A stretch of DNA of 64,000 bases, from the NCBI RefSeq assembly GCF_001043175.1, contig NZ_CP011494.1:744001-808000 (forward strand), written 5' to 3'. The position numbers were made by a program, and so were the translations under genes. Below the pieces are notes generated by a model. That model worked only from the letters and a program-made list of their open reading frames with translations, was not told where the DNA came from and did not search any database. Source of the stretch: Marinobacter psychrophilus. Lineage in GTDB: Bacteria > Pseudomonadota > Gammaproteobacteria > Pseudomonadales > Oleiphilaceae. The number at the start of each line of letters is the position of its first letter. Positions within the stretch are counted from its first letter, which is position 1. This document shows positions 27,757 to 36,705 of this stretch, piece by piece.

Positions 27757-28581
27757 CTACTTACCTTTCTCAATGCCATTAACAGCGCGATATGAGCGTT
27801 GTGTTTTTACCGCTCTGCGAATCGCTTTGTTTTTGGCCCAAATTTCCGGCTTGGCATAGCCTCTGGCATGATCTAAATGAAGGCATACTGTGCTATAGCG
27901 GATTTGTCTGGATGTGTGTCCATAGTTCCATAGGCGTTCCCCGAGCTCCCTGTCGAGCCCGCCATATTGCATATCTTCGTTGAATCCGTTGATAGCTATA
28001 AGGTCGGATGTCCAGGTTGAGCTGTTCATGCCATTCCAACTAGCTGCAGCGGGTGTTATTCCATTCATTAAGTTTTTGAAGGTAGCAGATTTGAACAATT
28101 TCCAGAGTTTGTGGGTTTTTGGTTGTCCATTTTTAACAAGCCAGTTGGGGTCAAAAACTCGCCCAGAGTTTATATCCTGTTCGGTAATAGCGAGAGAAAC
28201 GGGCATCGTTAATTTGATATAGCCGCCAGAAAGGAATGTGGCGGGCTTGGCGAGCGTTTTGTGTGTTTCGATAAAGTTTGGGGCAGGAATGCAGTCACCA
28301 TCAGTGAACACTAAATAGTCACAGGCTGTTTCCGCAATCGCTTTATTCAAGATCTGGCATTTTCTAAAGCCTTCGTCTTCCTGCCAAAAATGGTCAATTT
28401 TAAGTATATCTCGAACCCTGAATGTGTCGATAAGAGCACGAGTTTCGTCGTTAGATCCATCGTCTGCAATGATTACACGAAAGTCTTTGAATGATTGGTT
28501 TTCATATCCTGTCAGAACTTTTTCAAGCCAAACAGAAGAGTTGTAAGTAGTGATTACTACGCCAATTGATTGTGGGTCCAT
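27757..28581 (-). CDS. Glycosyltransferase family 2
   Basis: A 273-residue GT-A enzyme. It starts MDPQSIGVVITTYNSSVWLEKVL, then has VIIADDGSNDETR and the metal-binding FTDGDCIPAPNF (DxD variant). A C-terminal segment GGLDRELGERLWNYG with HLDHAR fits the GT2 galactosyltransferase-like C-terminal domain. It is soluble, without transmembrane segments. It lies 81 bases downstream of the LpxL-like gene in the same run. The acceptor is probably an outer-core sugar, by context. Confidence 0.82.
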   Translation of the reverse strand: MDPQSIGVVITTYNSSVWLEKVLTGYENQSFKDFRVIIADDGSNDETRALIDTFRVRDILKIDHFWQEDEGFRKCQILNKAIAETACDYLVFTDGDCIPAPNFIETHKTLAKPATFLSGGYIKLTMPVSLAITEQDINSGRVFDPNWLVKNGQPKTHKLWKLFKSATFKNLMNGITPAAASWNGMNSSTWTSDLIAINGFNEDMQYGGLDRELGERLWNYGHTSRQIRYSTVCLHLDHARGYAKPEIWAKNKAIRRAVKTQRSYRAVNGIEKGK

Positions 28582-28661
28582 ACTAATACTCGTGTAATCA
28601 GTAATAAAAATACAATTGATAAAGAGCAAAGAACTGTGCTGTCGCCCCTGTGGATAAATAG

Positions 28662-29573
28662 TTATTCGCGTTGACTTTTGCTTGGATTGTAAGGGTTAGG
28701 TTCGCCGGCAGGCCTATGCCGAAGGCGCTTATACTCCCATTGATATTGTTCAGGGGCTCGCCTAATCAATGCCTCAACCGACTCATTTAATGCAGTTGCT
28801 GCAACAATCGGGTCGAGGCTGGCTAGGTCGTTGCTTGCCTTATCAATGATAATTCGAAACCCTTGTGCCTTCGGCAGTCGTTCTGTGTATGTAATCAGAG
28901 CATTGGCTCCGGTTTTTTGCATCAGCTTAGCCACCAGTGTCATGGTTTTCACCTCCATGCCAAAAAACGGCGCAAAAGCATTGGTTTTGCCCCGAGGTGA
29001 TTGGTCCGGCAATATGCCAGCTATGCCGCCTTCTTTCAGAATCGTCATCATCCGCAGTAGGCCACGGCGGTCACCGCGCACCGGTTCAGAGCCCAGCCGG
29101 CTTCGCACTTTAATCATGTACTCCTCGAACTCGGCCATATTAGGTGGACTGTAAAGGGCCGCCATCTTGTAACGGGACGAGAAATAAAGCCCGGCCAACT
29201 CCCAATTGCCCAGATGTGGCGCCAGCAAAATAAGCCCTTTACCGCTGGCCAGAGCGTCGTCAACCAGTTCAAGGCCTACAGTCTCACGCACCAGCCCTAA
29301 GCACCTGTCTACCGGCCACTCCCACATAAGCGGTATTTCTAGCGCGGTCATGGCTGTGTGTTTTACCGAATCTTTTGATAGCTGAGTGCGCTCAGATGCA
29401 CTTAGTTCCGGTAAGCAGATAGCAAGATTGATATCGGTCACTTGGCGGGTTTTTGTGGGCAGTCGCCAAAGCACTTGCCCAACCAAGCGACCTAGCCGCT
29501 GGGCAGCGCTCAGGCTTAGCCAGCTCACTACACGCAAAAAAGAAGCGATTGTGAAATATTTCAGTTTTCTCAT
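28662..29573 (-). CDS. Lipid A late acyltransferase family protein (HtrB/LpxL-like)
   Basis: A 303-residue membrane-associated acyltransferase. An N-terminal hydrophobic helix is followed by [13 protein letters not shown], the HxxxxE catalytic motif, and LPDQSPRG. The C-terminus ends AEP-Q-containing [11 protein letters not shown], as in the LpxL/LpxM family. It transfers a secondary acyl chain to lipid A at the inner face of the inner membrane. It is less similar to LpxL than the paralogue at 35.6-36.6 kb, so chain and position are open. The ATG overlaps the manC stop (ATGA). Confidence 0.85.
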   Translation of the reverse strand: MRKLKYFTIASFLRVVSWLSLSAAQRLGRLVGQVLWRLPTKTRQVTDINLAICLPELSASERTQLSKDSVKHTAMTALEIPLMWEWPVDRCLGLVRETVGLELVDDALASGKGLILLAPHLGNWELAGLYFSSRYKMAALYSPPNMAEFEEYMIKVRSRLGSEPVRGDRRGLLRMMTILKEGGIAGILPDQSPRGKTNAFAPFFGMEVKTMTLVAKLMQKTGANALITYTERLPKAQGFRIIIDKASNDLASLDPIVAATALNESVEALIRRAPEQYQWEYKRLRHRPAGEPNPYNPSKSQRE

Positions 29574-30991
29574 TTTCGCCCGTACCTATCTTCGTATCTC
29601 ACAATGTCGTCTTCTCCGAGATAAGAGCCGGACTGCACTTCAATCAGCTCCAGATTGATGACGCCCGGATTTTCCAGCGAATGAACCTGGCCGACAGGAA
29701 TGTAGGTGGATTGGTTTTCCGTAACAAGGTAGGTTTTTTCGCCGTTGGTCACTTTTGCCGTCCCACTGACCACAATCCAGTGTTCGGCTCGGTGGTGGTG
29801 CATTTGCACCGACAGCTTGGCCCCGGGTTTTACGGTAATCCGTTTAACCTGGTAGCGTTCGCCGCTGTCGATGGAGTCGTACACGCCCCAGGGCCGGTAA
29901 ACTTCTCGATGATTCAGGTGCTCGTAGCGCCCGTCAGCTTGCAGCTGCGCCACCAGCTTTTTTACATCCTGCACTTTGTCTTTATGGGCCACCAGCACGG
30001 CGTCTTTGGTTTCGATAATCACCAGGTCGTCAACGCCAAGGGTCGCAAGCAAGCGGCTTTCGGCCCGCACCAGTGTGTTATTTGTGTCCAGTGTCATTAC
30101 GTCGCCACTGGTACTGTTGCCTTGGGCGTCTTTTGGGCTGACATCCCACAGTGCAGACCAGGAGCCGATATCGCTCCAGCCAGCGTCCAATGCCACAACC
30201 GCAGCCTCGTCGGTTTTCTCCATCACCGCGTAGTCTACCGATTCATTTGCACATTCTGCGAAGCGGGCTTCGTCTACCCGGGTAAAATCAAAATCCTGGC
30301 GCAGGTTTTCCATAGCTGCCTCGCAGGCTGCGAGAATGTCAGGGCGATGTTTGCCCAGTTCTTCCAGGTAGCGCCCTGCGCGGAACATGAACATACCGCT
30401 GTTCCACAGGTAGTTGCCGGACTTCAGATAGGCTTTGGCGGTGTCCATACCCGGCTTTTCAGCAAAGGCTTCGACCCTATGGCCATGCTCATTGATTGCT
30501 TCGCCTTGGCAAATATAACCGTAGCCGGTTTCCGGATGCGTGGGCGTAATGCCAAACGTAACCAGCTTGCCTGCCAGTGCCAGGGTATTGGCCTGCTGAA
30601 CACATCTTTGGAAGGCAGGCACGTTCTGAATAAGATGGTCGGCCGCCAAAACCAGCATGACAGGGTCTTCTTCGCCTTGCTGGCGAGCCTTTTGCAATTG
30701 CAGTGCGGCGAGCGCGATGGCCGGCGCGGTGTTGCGGCCGCAGGGCTCTAGTATAATATGGGCACCCTGAAAGCCCGCTTGGCGCATTTGCTCAGCGGCA
30801 ATGAAGCGGTGCTCTTCGTTACAGATAATCAGCGGAGGCTGCACCGGCAGACCATTGAGCCTGGCAACAGTGGATTGCAGCATGGACCACTTCGGGTCTG
30901 TCAATTTCAGAAACTGTTTGGGATTCAGCTGGCGAGAAAGTGGCCAAAGTCGTGAACCAGTGCCACCGGCCAACATTACCGGATAAATCAT
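29570..30991 (-). CDS. manC: Mannose-1-phosphate guanylyltransferase/mannose-6-phosphate isomerase
   Basis: A 473-residue bifunctional type II PMI. The N-terminal pyrophosphorylase has [20 protein letters not shown] and a FAEKP motif. The C-terminal cupin carries [31 protein letters not shown] and [17 protein letters not shown]. It makes GDP-mannose for lipopolysaccharide or exopolysaccharide. It heads a five-gene minus-strand run containing an acyltransferase, a GT2 and two GT4 genes, which suggests that mannose-type sugars are added by one of those enzymes. Confidence 0.94.
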   Translation of the reverse strand: MIYPVMLAGGTGSRLWPLSRQLNPKQFLKLTDPKWSMLQSTVARLNGLPVQPPLIICNEEHRFIAAEQMRQAGFQGAHIILEPCGRNTAPAIALAALQLQKARQQGEEDPVMLVLAADHLIQNVPAFQRCVQQANTLALAGKLVTFGITPTHPETGYGYICQGEAINEHGHRVEAFAEKPGMDTAKAYLKSGNYLWNSGMFMFRAGRYLEELGKHRPDILAACEAAMENLRQDFDFTRVDEARFAECANESVDYAVMEKTDEAAVVALDAGWSDIGSWSALWDVSPKDAQGNSTSGDVMTLDTNNTLVRAESRLLATLGVDDLVIIETKDAVLVAHKDKVQDVKKLVAQLQADGRYEHLNHREVYRPWGVYDSIDSGERYQVKRITVKPGAKLSVQMHHHRAEHWIVVSGTAKVTNGEKTYLVTENQSTYIPVGQVHSLENPGVINLELIEVQSGSYLGEDDIVRYEDRYGRK

Positions 30992-31107
30992 GAGCTTACT
31001 CCGGGCTTGATTGAGCGCAACAGCGCCATGATGAACATAGGGTTGACTGGCACAATGCTAACATAACAGAGGTGGTCATATTACTTTTGCCCTGGCTTCT
31101 GGAGTGA

Positions 31108-31779
31108 CTATTCTGTTTTCTGGAAGTCTTCCCAAGAGGTATTTCGCCCTTGCGCTTCCCACAGGATTCGCTGCTCAAAGCGCTGGTTCTTGCGGCTGAT
31201 ATAATGGTTTCGCCAGCGTGTCATTCGCGCCATCTGGTTCTGTACAGAGGGTGCACCCAGGCCGTCCACCAGAAATAGTTCCAACGTTCCTGACCTGTCT
31301 GAAATCACCAGGTTATGGGGTAGCAGGTTCCGGGTAAGAATGCCGTGAATCTTTAGCCACTGTGTAAAGCGATTCACGGCATCTTTGAGGGGTTGTGTGT
31401 AGCCGTTTTTTTTCAGCAGATCTTCAAGAGTAGGGGCGATGATGCCGTCGGCGCACCGAATCAGTTCGCTAGCATTCGCGGGCCCCATGGACGTTGATAC
31501 GCTGCCAAAAAACTCTGGCAAATGGTTCCATGCCGGACACGGTTCGCCTGCCGCCACCAGTGATTTTATTGCGCTTTGGCGATAAGCTGCCATTTCTTGC
31601 CTGTTATCATTCAGTCGTTTTCTGCCCAGGCACTTCTTCAGCACTGACTGTCGGTGAAATCGCAGCTCGATATTCTCCGAGCGAATTACCTTCAGGCAGA
31701 CATTTGGGTCTTTAGGATGAATAAAGCAAAAGCGGTTGTAGCCTTGGGCAAACGGTGTAAGCCCGTCTAAATTCAGCAT
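31108..31779 (-). CDS. YrbL-like kinase-fold protein
   Basis: A 223-residue protein resembling E. coli YrbL of the PhoP-regulatory-network family. It begins MLNLDGLTPFAQGYNRFCFIHPKDPNVCLKVIR, with the ATP-lysine in CLKV. The catalytic loop is HGILTRNLLPHNLVI and the metal motif reads FLVDGLGAPS. The usual His-Arg-Asp aspartate is absent, as in E. coli YrbL. The function is unknown and may be a lipopolysaccharide sugar kinase. It lies upstream of manC on the same strand, with a 116-base gap. Confidence 0.72.
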   Translation of the reverse strand: MLNLDGLTPFAQGYNRFCFIHPKDPNVCLKVIRSENIELRFHRQSVLKKCLGRKRLNDNRQEMAAYRQSAIKSLVAAGEPCPAWNHLPEFFGSVSTSMGPANASELIRCADGIIAPTLEDLLKKNGYTQPLKDAVNRFTQWLKIHGILTRNLLPHNLVISDRSGTLELFLVDGLGAPSVQNQMARMTRWRNHYISRKNQRFEQRILWEAQGRNTSWEDFQKTE

Positions 31780-31894
31780 GCTGTGCCTGATAGATTGGTT
31801 AGGTTGATTAGCTTACTTAACTTGATTAGTTTAAGGCTTACCATTTCACGTTCCTGGCTATTATAGAAGAACCAGGCAGATGAGAGGCGACTTT

Positions 31895-32551
31895 GTGAGC
31901 ACCTGTATTGCCTATGGCGACTGCAACACCTGCGGGCTTGAAAAAAATACGGTAGAACTTTGGGCTGAGCTTGTTTGTCGACAGCTAGGCCTAAGCCTGA
32001 CCAACTGTGGTCATACTATGAGTACAACCCGTGAAATGCTGCAATACAACGAAACCCATCCTGCCCGAATGCATGATGTCGCGTTGGTACAGTATGGGCT
32101 CGTGGATTCCTGGCTGACCTTTCGGGGAGCGCCCTATGTGCTTTATTACCCTGATTATTCACGCCGAAAACTGGCGCGAAAGCTAGTCAAGAAGCTTAAG
32201 CGATGGGCCAGGCAGTGGCGTTTGCAGGACCGCGTTGGGTCGATAGAGCAAGTGCCGCTGGGAGAGTATGTCGCGAATCTGCGTTTGTTGATCGGCTCAG
32301 CGCCGCAAACGCAGTTTGTTCTGGTAGCCACGGTTCCCAATCTGGATGAGCCTAGAAATCCACGGATTCGACGGTATAACCAAGCATTACAGGCCCTGGT
32401 AGCGGATGAATCGAACGTGGTTTTTGTTGATGCCTTTGACGATATCTGGGAGGAAAAGGGTCAGGCGCTGATGGCAGACGGAACTCATTTGACAGCTAGA
32501 GGGCACCGAATCGTGGCGAATAAAGTGCTTCAGGTTTTGCAGGTGTTATAG
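31895..32551 (+). CDS. SGNH/GDSL hydrolase family protein with Cys in place of Ser
   Basis: A 218-residue protein of the SGNH hydrolase fold. GTG 31895 is chosen because GAGG lies seven bases upstream. The block I motif, normally GDSxT, reads AYGDCNTCG, so the nucleophile position (residue 10, codon TGC at 31922-31924) is Cys. The C-terminal DGTHLTARGH has the catalytic Asp195 and His198. It carries no signal peptide. Such hydrolases can deacetylate sugars in lipopolysaccharide regions. Whether this one is active as a thiol hydrolase is unknown. Its end overlaps the convergent GT4 gene by 22 bases. Confidence 0.72.
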   Translation: MSTCIAYGDCNTCGLEKNTVELWAELVCRQLGLSLTNCGHTMSTTREMLQYNETHPARMHDVALVQYGLVDSWLTFRGAPYVLYYPDYSRRKLARKLVKKLKRWARQWRLQDRVGSIEQVPLGEYVANLRLLIGSAPQTQFVLVATVPNLDEPRNPRIRRYNQALQALVADESNVVFVDAFDDIWEEKGQALMADGTHLTARGHRIVANKVLQVLQVL

Positions 32552-33549
32552 ATCGCCAGTGTGCTGCTGATCATGTTCTCCATCGTCAATTCCCTGTGCG
32601 CCCGTTCACGGGCAGCAAACTGATCATTAAAAATTGCGCCTGGGTCGTTGCTCAATAGTTGGGCAAAACCATCAAGTGTGTTGCCACGATAAATATGGTG
32701 CTCTGGCAGAAACTCATTGGCAATAGGCACGCTGGTCGAAATGACCGGTTTTGATGCCAGCATGGCCTCGGCGAACACATAGGAAAACCCCTCCCGCTGC
32801 GACGAAATGACCACGCCATCGCAGGCGGCCATTAACGCAGGAATATCGTCGCGATGGCCGAGCAGGGTAACCCTGTGTTGCAGTTCGTTATCGAGAATTT
32901 TCTGTTGTAATAGCGCTTTGTCAGGGCCATCGCCGGCAATATACAGGCTACCTTTCACGCCTTTAAAACTGTCGATAAGAAACTCGAAACCTTTCACGCT
33001 GACCAGGCGCCCAACGGCAAGCCATACTGGTTTTGGAGCGGCCTCTAGCAGAAATTTTGCCGGAGCTACCACGCTTGCTGCCTGCAGGCCGTTGTACACA
33101 ACCCGAACATTGCCATTAGTTAGGGATTTTGCCAGCGCGTTGCTGACGGCAATCACCGCGCTGAAGCGGTGTAAAGCGGGGTAGCGGGATTTGAAACCGT
33201 GAAGACTGGCCACCAGCGTTGGTGACAGTGGAAACCGCGCTAACGTCGCCAGCAAGGCGGCGGCTTTGGTGCCCTGAGCGTGCACCACGTTGTACTTCTT
33301 ATCGCGAATGTGCCGATAAAGCTTTGCTAGTAACAGAGGGTTGTAGCGTGACTGCTTTGGGTCCAGCGCAATGCGATTAATCTCCGGGGTTAATTGGTGC
33401 TGGTGCGCAGCGGCGCAGATCAGGGTCACACGGTGGCCTGCCTGTGCCAGGCCATTCGCCAATTCACCAGTGTGTTTTTCCAGTCCGCCAACGCCTGGGT
33501 TAGCCGACATCATTATTAGCAGGATGTTCAAAGTGCTAGAGTTGGCCAT
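32530..33549 (-). CDS. Glycosyltransferase family 4
   Basis: A 339-residue GT4 enzyme. N-terminal LIMMSANPGVGGLEKHTGELANGL, then the nucleotide-sugar half with WLAVGRLVSVKGFEFLIDSF, LGHRDDIPALMAACDG and REGFSYVFAEAMLASKPVI (E-x7-E). It is the last gene of a tight four-gene run (lpxL, ELM1, GT4, GT4) and begins 3 bases after the preceding stop. It probably works on the lipopolysaccharide core. Sugar specificity cannot be inferred. Confidence 0.84.
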   Translation of the reverse strand: MANSSTLNILLIMMSANPGVGGLEKHTGELANGLAQAGHRVTLICAAAHQHQLTPEINRIALDPKQSRYNPLLLAKLYRHIRDKKYNVVHAQGTKAAALLATLARFPLSPTLVASLHGFKSRYPALHRFSAVIAVSNALAKSLTNGNVRVVYNGLQAASVVAPAKFLLEAAPKPVWLAVGRLVSVKGFEFLIDSFKGVKGSLYIAGDGPDKALLQQKILDNELQHRVTLLGHRDDIPALMAACDGVVISSQREGFSYVFAEAMLASKPVISTSVPIANEFLPEHHIYRGNTLDGFAQLLSNDPGAIFNDQFAARERAHRELTMENMISSTLAIYNTCKT

Positions 33550-33552
33550 TGC

Positions 33553-34680
33553 CTAGTGCTCCCGTGCCGCCAGAACTTTGTTATATACGCTCAGGGTGGT
33601 GTCGGTTTGCGCTTGCAGTTTGAAGCGGTAGGGAATCTCGATGGTGTGTTGGTTGTGACTCAGTAGGTGTTGAGCAGTTTGTGCAAAGCCAGACACATCG
33701 TCTGGTGTGACCAGTCCTTCGCGAAAGCAGGCTTGCAGGGTTTCGGCGGCGCCGCCGCGGTTGAACGCGGCAACCGGCGTGCCGGACGCCAGTGCTTCGG
33801 TAACCGTACGGCCAAAGGGTTCGGGTTTGGTGGATAGATGACACACCAGATCTGCTAGCTGGTACAACTCAGCCATGTCGCTGCGCTGGCCCAGAAAGCT
33901 GACGTGTTGCTGTAGGCCAAGCTCGGCACGGCGCTGGGTCAGCTCTTCCATAAAGTGTTTCTTACCCGGTTCGGCTCCGCCCACTACAATACCGTGGTAA
34001 GGCCGTTCGTTTGCTCCAACAGGGGTGTTATGAACCAGCTCAGCCATCACGTCTAAAAATTGTAACTGTCCTTTCCAGCGGGTAATTCGCCCCGGCATCA
34101 TCAGGATGCGTTTATCACTGAGCTGGGGATAGTTTTGTGACAAATCCTGGCGCCACTGCTCGGAAGGCGGACGCTTGCGGAAATAGTTCACGTCGACACC
34201 GCGCTGAATCACGGTAATCTTTTGCTCGGGCACAGAAAAATTGTTGATTACGTAATCTTTTACGCAGTTCGACACCGCAATAATATGATCTGCTTTGGCC
34301 ATCACCGCGCTGTAGGGGCTAACCGAATACATTCCATGGAAGCTGGTAACAATGGCCGGGCGCAATTGTTTGTCCAGGGTTTTCAGCGCCAGTTGAATAA
34401 TCCAGGCGGGCATGCGCGAGCGCACGTGCACAATATCGGGTTGCACCTCTTTCAGTAACTGCACTATTGGCCAAATCTGACCAAACGAGGCCAGTGACTT
34501 GCGGTGTATGGGCAGGGTGATGTGAGTGCTGCCTTCTTGCTCGAGCATATCCGCCAGTGGTCCGCCACTAGACACAACATAAGAGTTATGGCCCAAGTGT
34601 GCTAGCTGTCTGGCGAATTCGACAGTGCCCCGTTCCACACCACCACTGTGAAGCGCTGGCAGCGCCTGAAGAATTTTCAT
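33553..34680 (-). CDS. Glycosyltransferase family 4
   Basis: A 375-residue GT4 enzyme. The start MKILQALPALHSGGVERGTVEFARQL has the donor-loop GGVERG; LMMPGRITRWKGQLQFLDV and KPEPFGRTVTEALASGTPVAAF carry the conserved Glu residues. Its ATG overlaps the stop of the ELM1 gene (ATGA), so it is translationally coupled. The order lpxL, ELM1-family gene, GT4 is seen in related gammaproteobacteria, by recollection. The role is probably core glycosylation. Confidence 0.86.
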   Translation of the reverse strand: MKILQALPALHSGGVERGTVEFARQLAHLGHNSYVVSSGGPLADMLEQEGSTHITLPIHRKSLASFGQIWPIVQLLKEVQPDIVHVRSRMPAWIIQLALKTLDKQLRPAIVTSFHGMYSVSPYSAVMAKADHIIAVSNCVKDYVINNFSVPEQKITVIQRGVDVNYFRKRPPSEQWRQDLSQNYPQLSDKRILMMPGRITRWKGQLQFLDVMAELVHNTPVGANERPYHGIVVGGAEPGKKHFMEELTQRRAELGLQQHVSFLGQRSDMAELYQLADLVCHLSTKPEPFGRTVTEALASGTPVAAFNRGGAAETLQACFREGLVTPDDVSGFAQTAQHLLSHNQHTIEIPYRFKLQAQTDTTLSVYNKVLAAREH

Positions 34681-35642
34681 GGTTTAGGCCCGGTTGGCAA
34701 AAAATGCGTCATAACCCAGCGCGCCGCAGCGTCTGCCTGCCAGAATAGAATCCGTGATCCGGGTCTAGCGGTCATAACCTTGTAGTGATCGTCCCAGGTG
34801 GTCACCAGATGTTGATCTTGCATCGCGGCCAGGCCCAGGGCAACGCGGCTGCGGCGCTTGGCCGGCAGTTGGAATACCCCGGTGGGCACGCCAGAGGTTG
34901 CCGCTTCACACACCATCGACATGCTGTCGGGGGTTATCCAGGCGCAGCGGCTGTGAGCCAATGCAGTGCTGAGCCAGTTCTCACCGGTATCCTGCGGGGT
35001 CAAGACCTGAATTCGGCTGGTTTCAAGCACAGCCAACGCCTGCTGGCAGCTGACGGGCGTCCGCCGGGAGCTGCTGATGATCCAGCTCCATTTTGGGTAG
35101 TTGTGCAGTAACTCATGGATCTGGGCCATTATCGTGTCATCGCTCCAGAAAAAATGCGCCGACGGACCACCCACCAGAATTAATCCGCGTGGCTGGGTGC
35201 TCGGTTCTGCAACAGGGGTGATGGCGTTGATCGCGCCTTGAGTCATAAACAGGTTCGGCCCCGGTTTCACTCGGTCGTGTTGGGGAATGATGGCGCCACT
35301 TACCCAGCGCAGTGGGAAGCCCGGTTTCATCAGCACCAGTGTGCGCGCACCTTTAACCTTGCGCAGAGCCAACAGTAAGCGATGGGATCCGGAGCCGGCG
35401 GCGATGATCAGGTCTGGCTTCGTTAGAGCAGGGTCGAGCGCGGGCGGCCGCCCCAGAAGCACTCGCCATAAGGGCGTTTCGACGGTGCTCACGTCTATCC
35501 AGTGCAGCGAGGCGCCAGCCAACACCCGCAGGCGGTTACCCAGGCCTTTGAGTTGGTTGCGGTGGCCGGATTTGTTGTCGGTTAGCAGCCAGATAACCGG
35601 GCAGGATGTGTTAGCGTTTTCGGCCATAGAAGCCTGGGTCAT
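34677..35642 (-). CDS. ELM1/GT-B family protein
   Basis: A 321-residue soluble protein of the mitochondrial fission ELM1 (DUF1022-type) family, which bacteria carry near lipopolysaccharide genes. Motifs: IWLLTDNKSGHRNQLKGLG, IIAAGSGSHRLLLALR, GLILVGGPSAHFFW and WITPDSMSMVCEAATSGVPTGVF. The fold is thought to be GT-B-like. Its bacterial reaction has not been established. ATG 35642 is the first start and overlaps the lpxL stop; ATG 35627 is the alternative and has an AGG upstream. It is coupled to the following GT4 gene. Confidence 0.78.
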   Translation of the reverse strand: MTQASMAENANTSCPVIWLLTDNKSGHRNQLKGLGNRLRVLAGASLHWIDVSTVETPLWRVLLGRPPALDPALTKPDLIIAAGSGSHRLLLALRKVKGARTLVLMKPGFPLRWVSGAIIPQHDRVKPGPNLFMTQGAINAITPVAEPSTQPRGLILVGGPSAHFFWSDDTIMAQIHELLHNYPKWSWIISSSRRTPVSCQQALAVLETSRIQVLTPQDTGENWLSTALAHSRCAWITPDSMSMVCEAATSGVPTGVFQLPAKRRSRVALGLAAMQDQHLVTTWDDHYKVMTARPGSRILFWQADAAARWVMTHFLPTGPKP

Positions 35643-36570
35643 CTGGATCAGGTCGGGTTTTGAAACGGCGGTGCATCCACAGGTACTGGTCCGGTGCGCG
35701 TTTTATTTCCTGCTCTATGGTCTGGTTGATTGCGGTGGCGTCAACAAGGTCGTCGCCACTTGGAAAGTTCTCCAGAGCCGGATGAAAGTAAATGTCGTAG
35801 CCCGGTTTGCCGCTGCGGCGAAAGTGGCTGAAAGGCACCACCTTGCAGCCACTGCGTTCAGCAATGCGGGAAGTGGCGGTAATGGTGCCGGTTGGTATCC
35901 CGAAAAAAGGCGCAAACACGATGTCCTTGCGGCCGTAATCCTGGTCGGTAGCGTACCAGACTGCGTGGTTCTTTTTCAGACTGCGAAACAGTCCGCGCAA
36001 GTCGCGGGCGCCATGCACCATGCCGTAGCGGCGCTCACGGGATCGAGTCATTATCGCGTTCACTAACGGGTTGTTATGGTCCCGCTGCATAACGCTTGAT
36101 TCTATGAAATGGGTGGCAAGGCTGCCCCCCATTTCCAGGGTACTGTAGTGCCCGCCGACCAACAGCACGCCTTTGCCGCCTTCGAGCGCGCGCTCGAAGT
36201 TCTCCAGCCCATGTAGGGTAGTAATGGCTTTGAGTTTGTTGGTATCGCAAAACCAGCACACGCCAATTTCGAGCAAGCCAATACCATTGGCTATAAAAGA
36301 TTGTTTGACCAATTCGCGTTGCCGCTGTTCAGTGAGTTGCGGAAAACACAGGTGGATGTTGGCTTCGGTAATGCGCCGCCGGCTGCTACCCAGGCGCCAA
36401 GCCAGGCGCCCCAGGCCGGAGCCGAGCCACCACTGAACGCGTAAGGGCAGCTGCGCTACTAGCCACATAAAAGAGATGGCAGCCCAGGTAAGCCACCAGC
36501 GTGGGTGGCGGTACGCACTTAAGTCAGTATTTCGCGGTTGTTTACGGTATTTATTCTTCACTAGGGTCAA
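35611..36570 (-). CDS. lpxL: Lipid A lauroyl acyltransferase (LpxL)
   Basis: A 319-residue acyltransferase closely resembling E. coli LpxL: YRHPRWWLTW at the N-terminus, LVGGHYSTLEMGG with the catalytic His and Glu, YATDQDYGRKDIVFAPFFGIP, and the C-terminal YLWMHRRFKTRP. It adds a secondary acyl chain to Kdo2-lipid A at the inner membrane, after WaaA. The start is TTG at 36570 or GTG at 36561, and neither has an ideal ribosome-binding site. It is divergent from waaA, its preceding enzyme in the pathway. Confidence 0.9.
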   Translation of the reverse strand: MTLVKNKYRKQPRNTDLSAYRHPRWWLTWAAISFMWLVAQLPLRVQWWLGSGLGRLAWRLGSSRRRITEANIHLCFPQLTEQRQRELVKQSFIANGIGLLEIGVCWFCDTNKLKAITTLHGLENFERALEGGKGVLLVGGHYSTLEMGGSLATHFIESSVMQRDHNNPLVNAIMTRSRERRYGMVHGARDLRGLFRSLKKNHAVWYATDQDYGRKDIVFAPFFGIPTGTITATSRIAERSGCKVVPFSHFRRSGKPGYDIYFHPALENFPSGDDLVDATAINQTIEQEIKRAPDQYLWMHRRFKTRPDPDDPGFYGRKR

Positions 36571-36705
36571 GCTCGCACGTCTTTGAAGTTTTGAGTGGGC
36601 CAGAGCACCGGCTTACTCAGGCGCTAGCAATAGTCTGTGCCGCTGTGAAAGGCAAATCGCTGGTGTTTGGTCTATCATAGCGCACTGTCTTATTCGGAGC
36701 CCGCT

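Noticed and set aside
29681..30751. Open frame of 356 codons antisense to manC
   Set aside because: It mirrors the conserved manC gene, has no signature of its own and no plausible promoter or ribosome-binding site.
31797..31835. TTGATTAG repeated twice between the YrbL-like and SGNH genes
   Set aside because: Only two short, A/T-rich copies; chance is likely.
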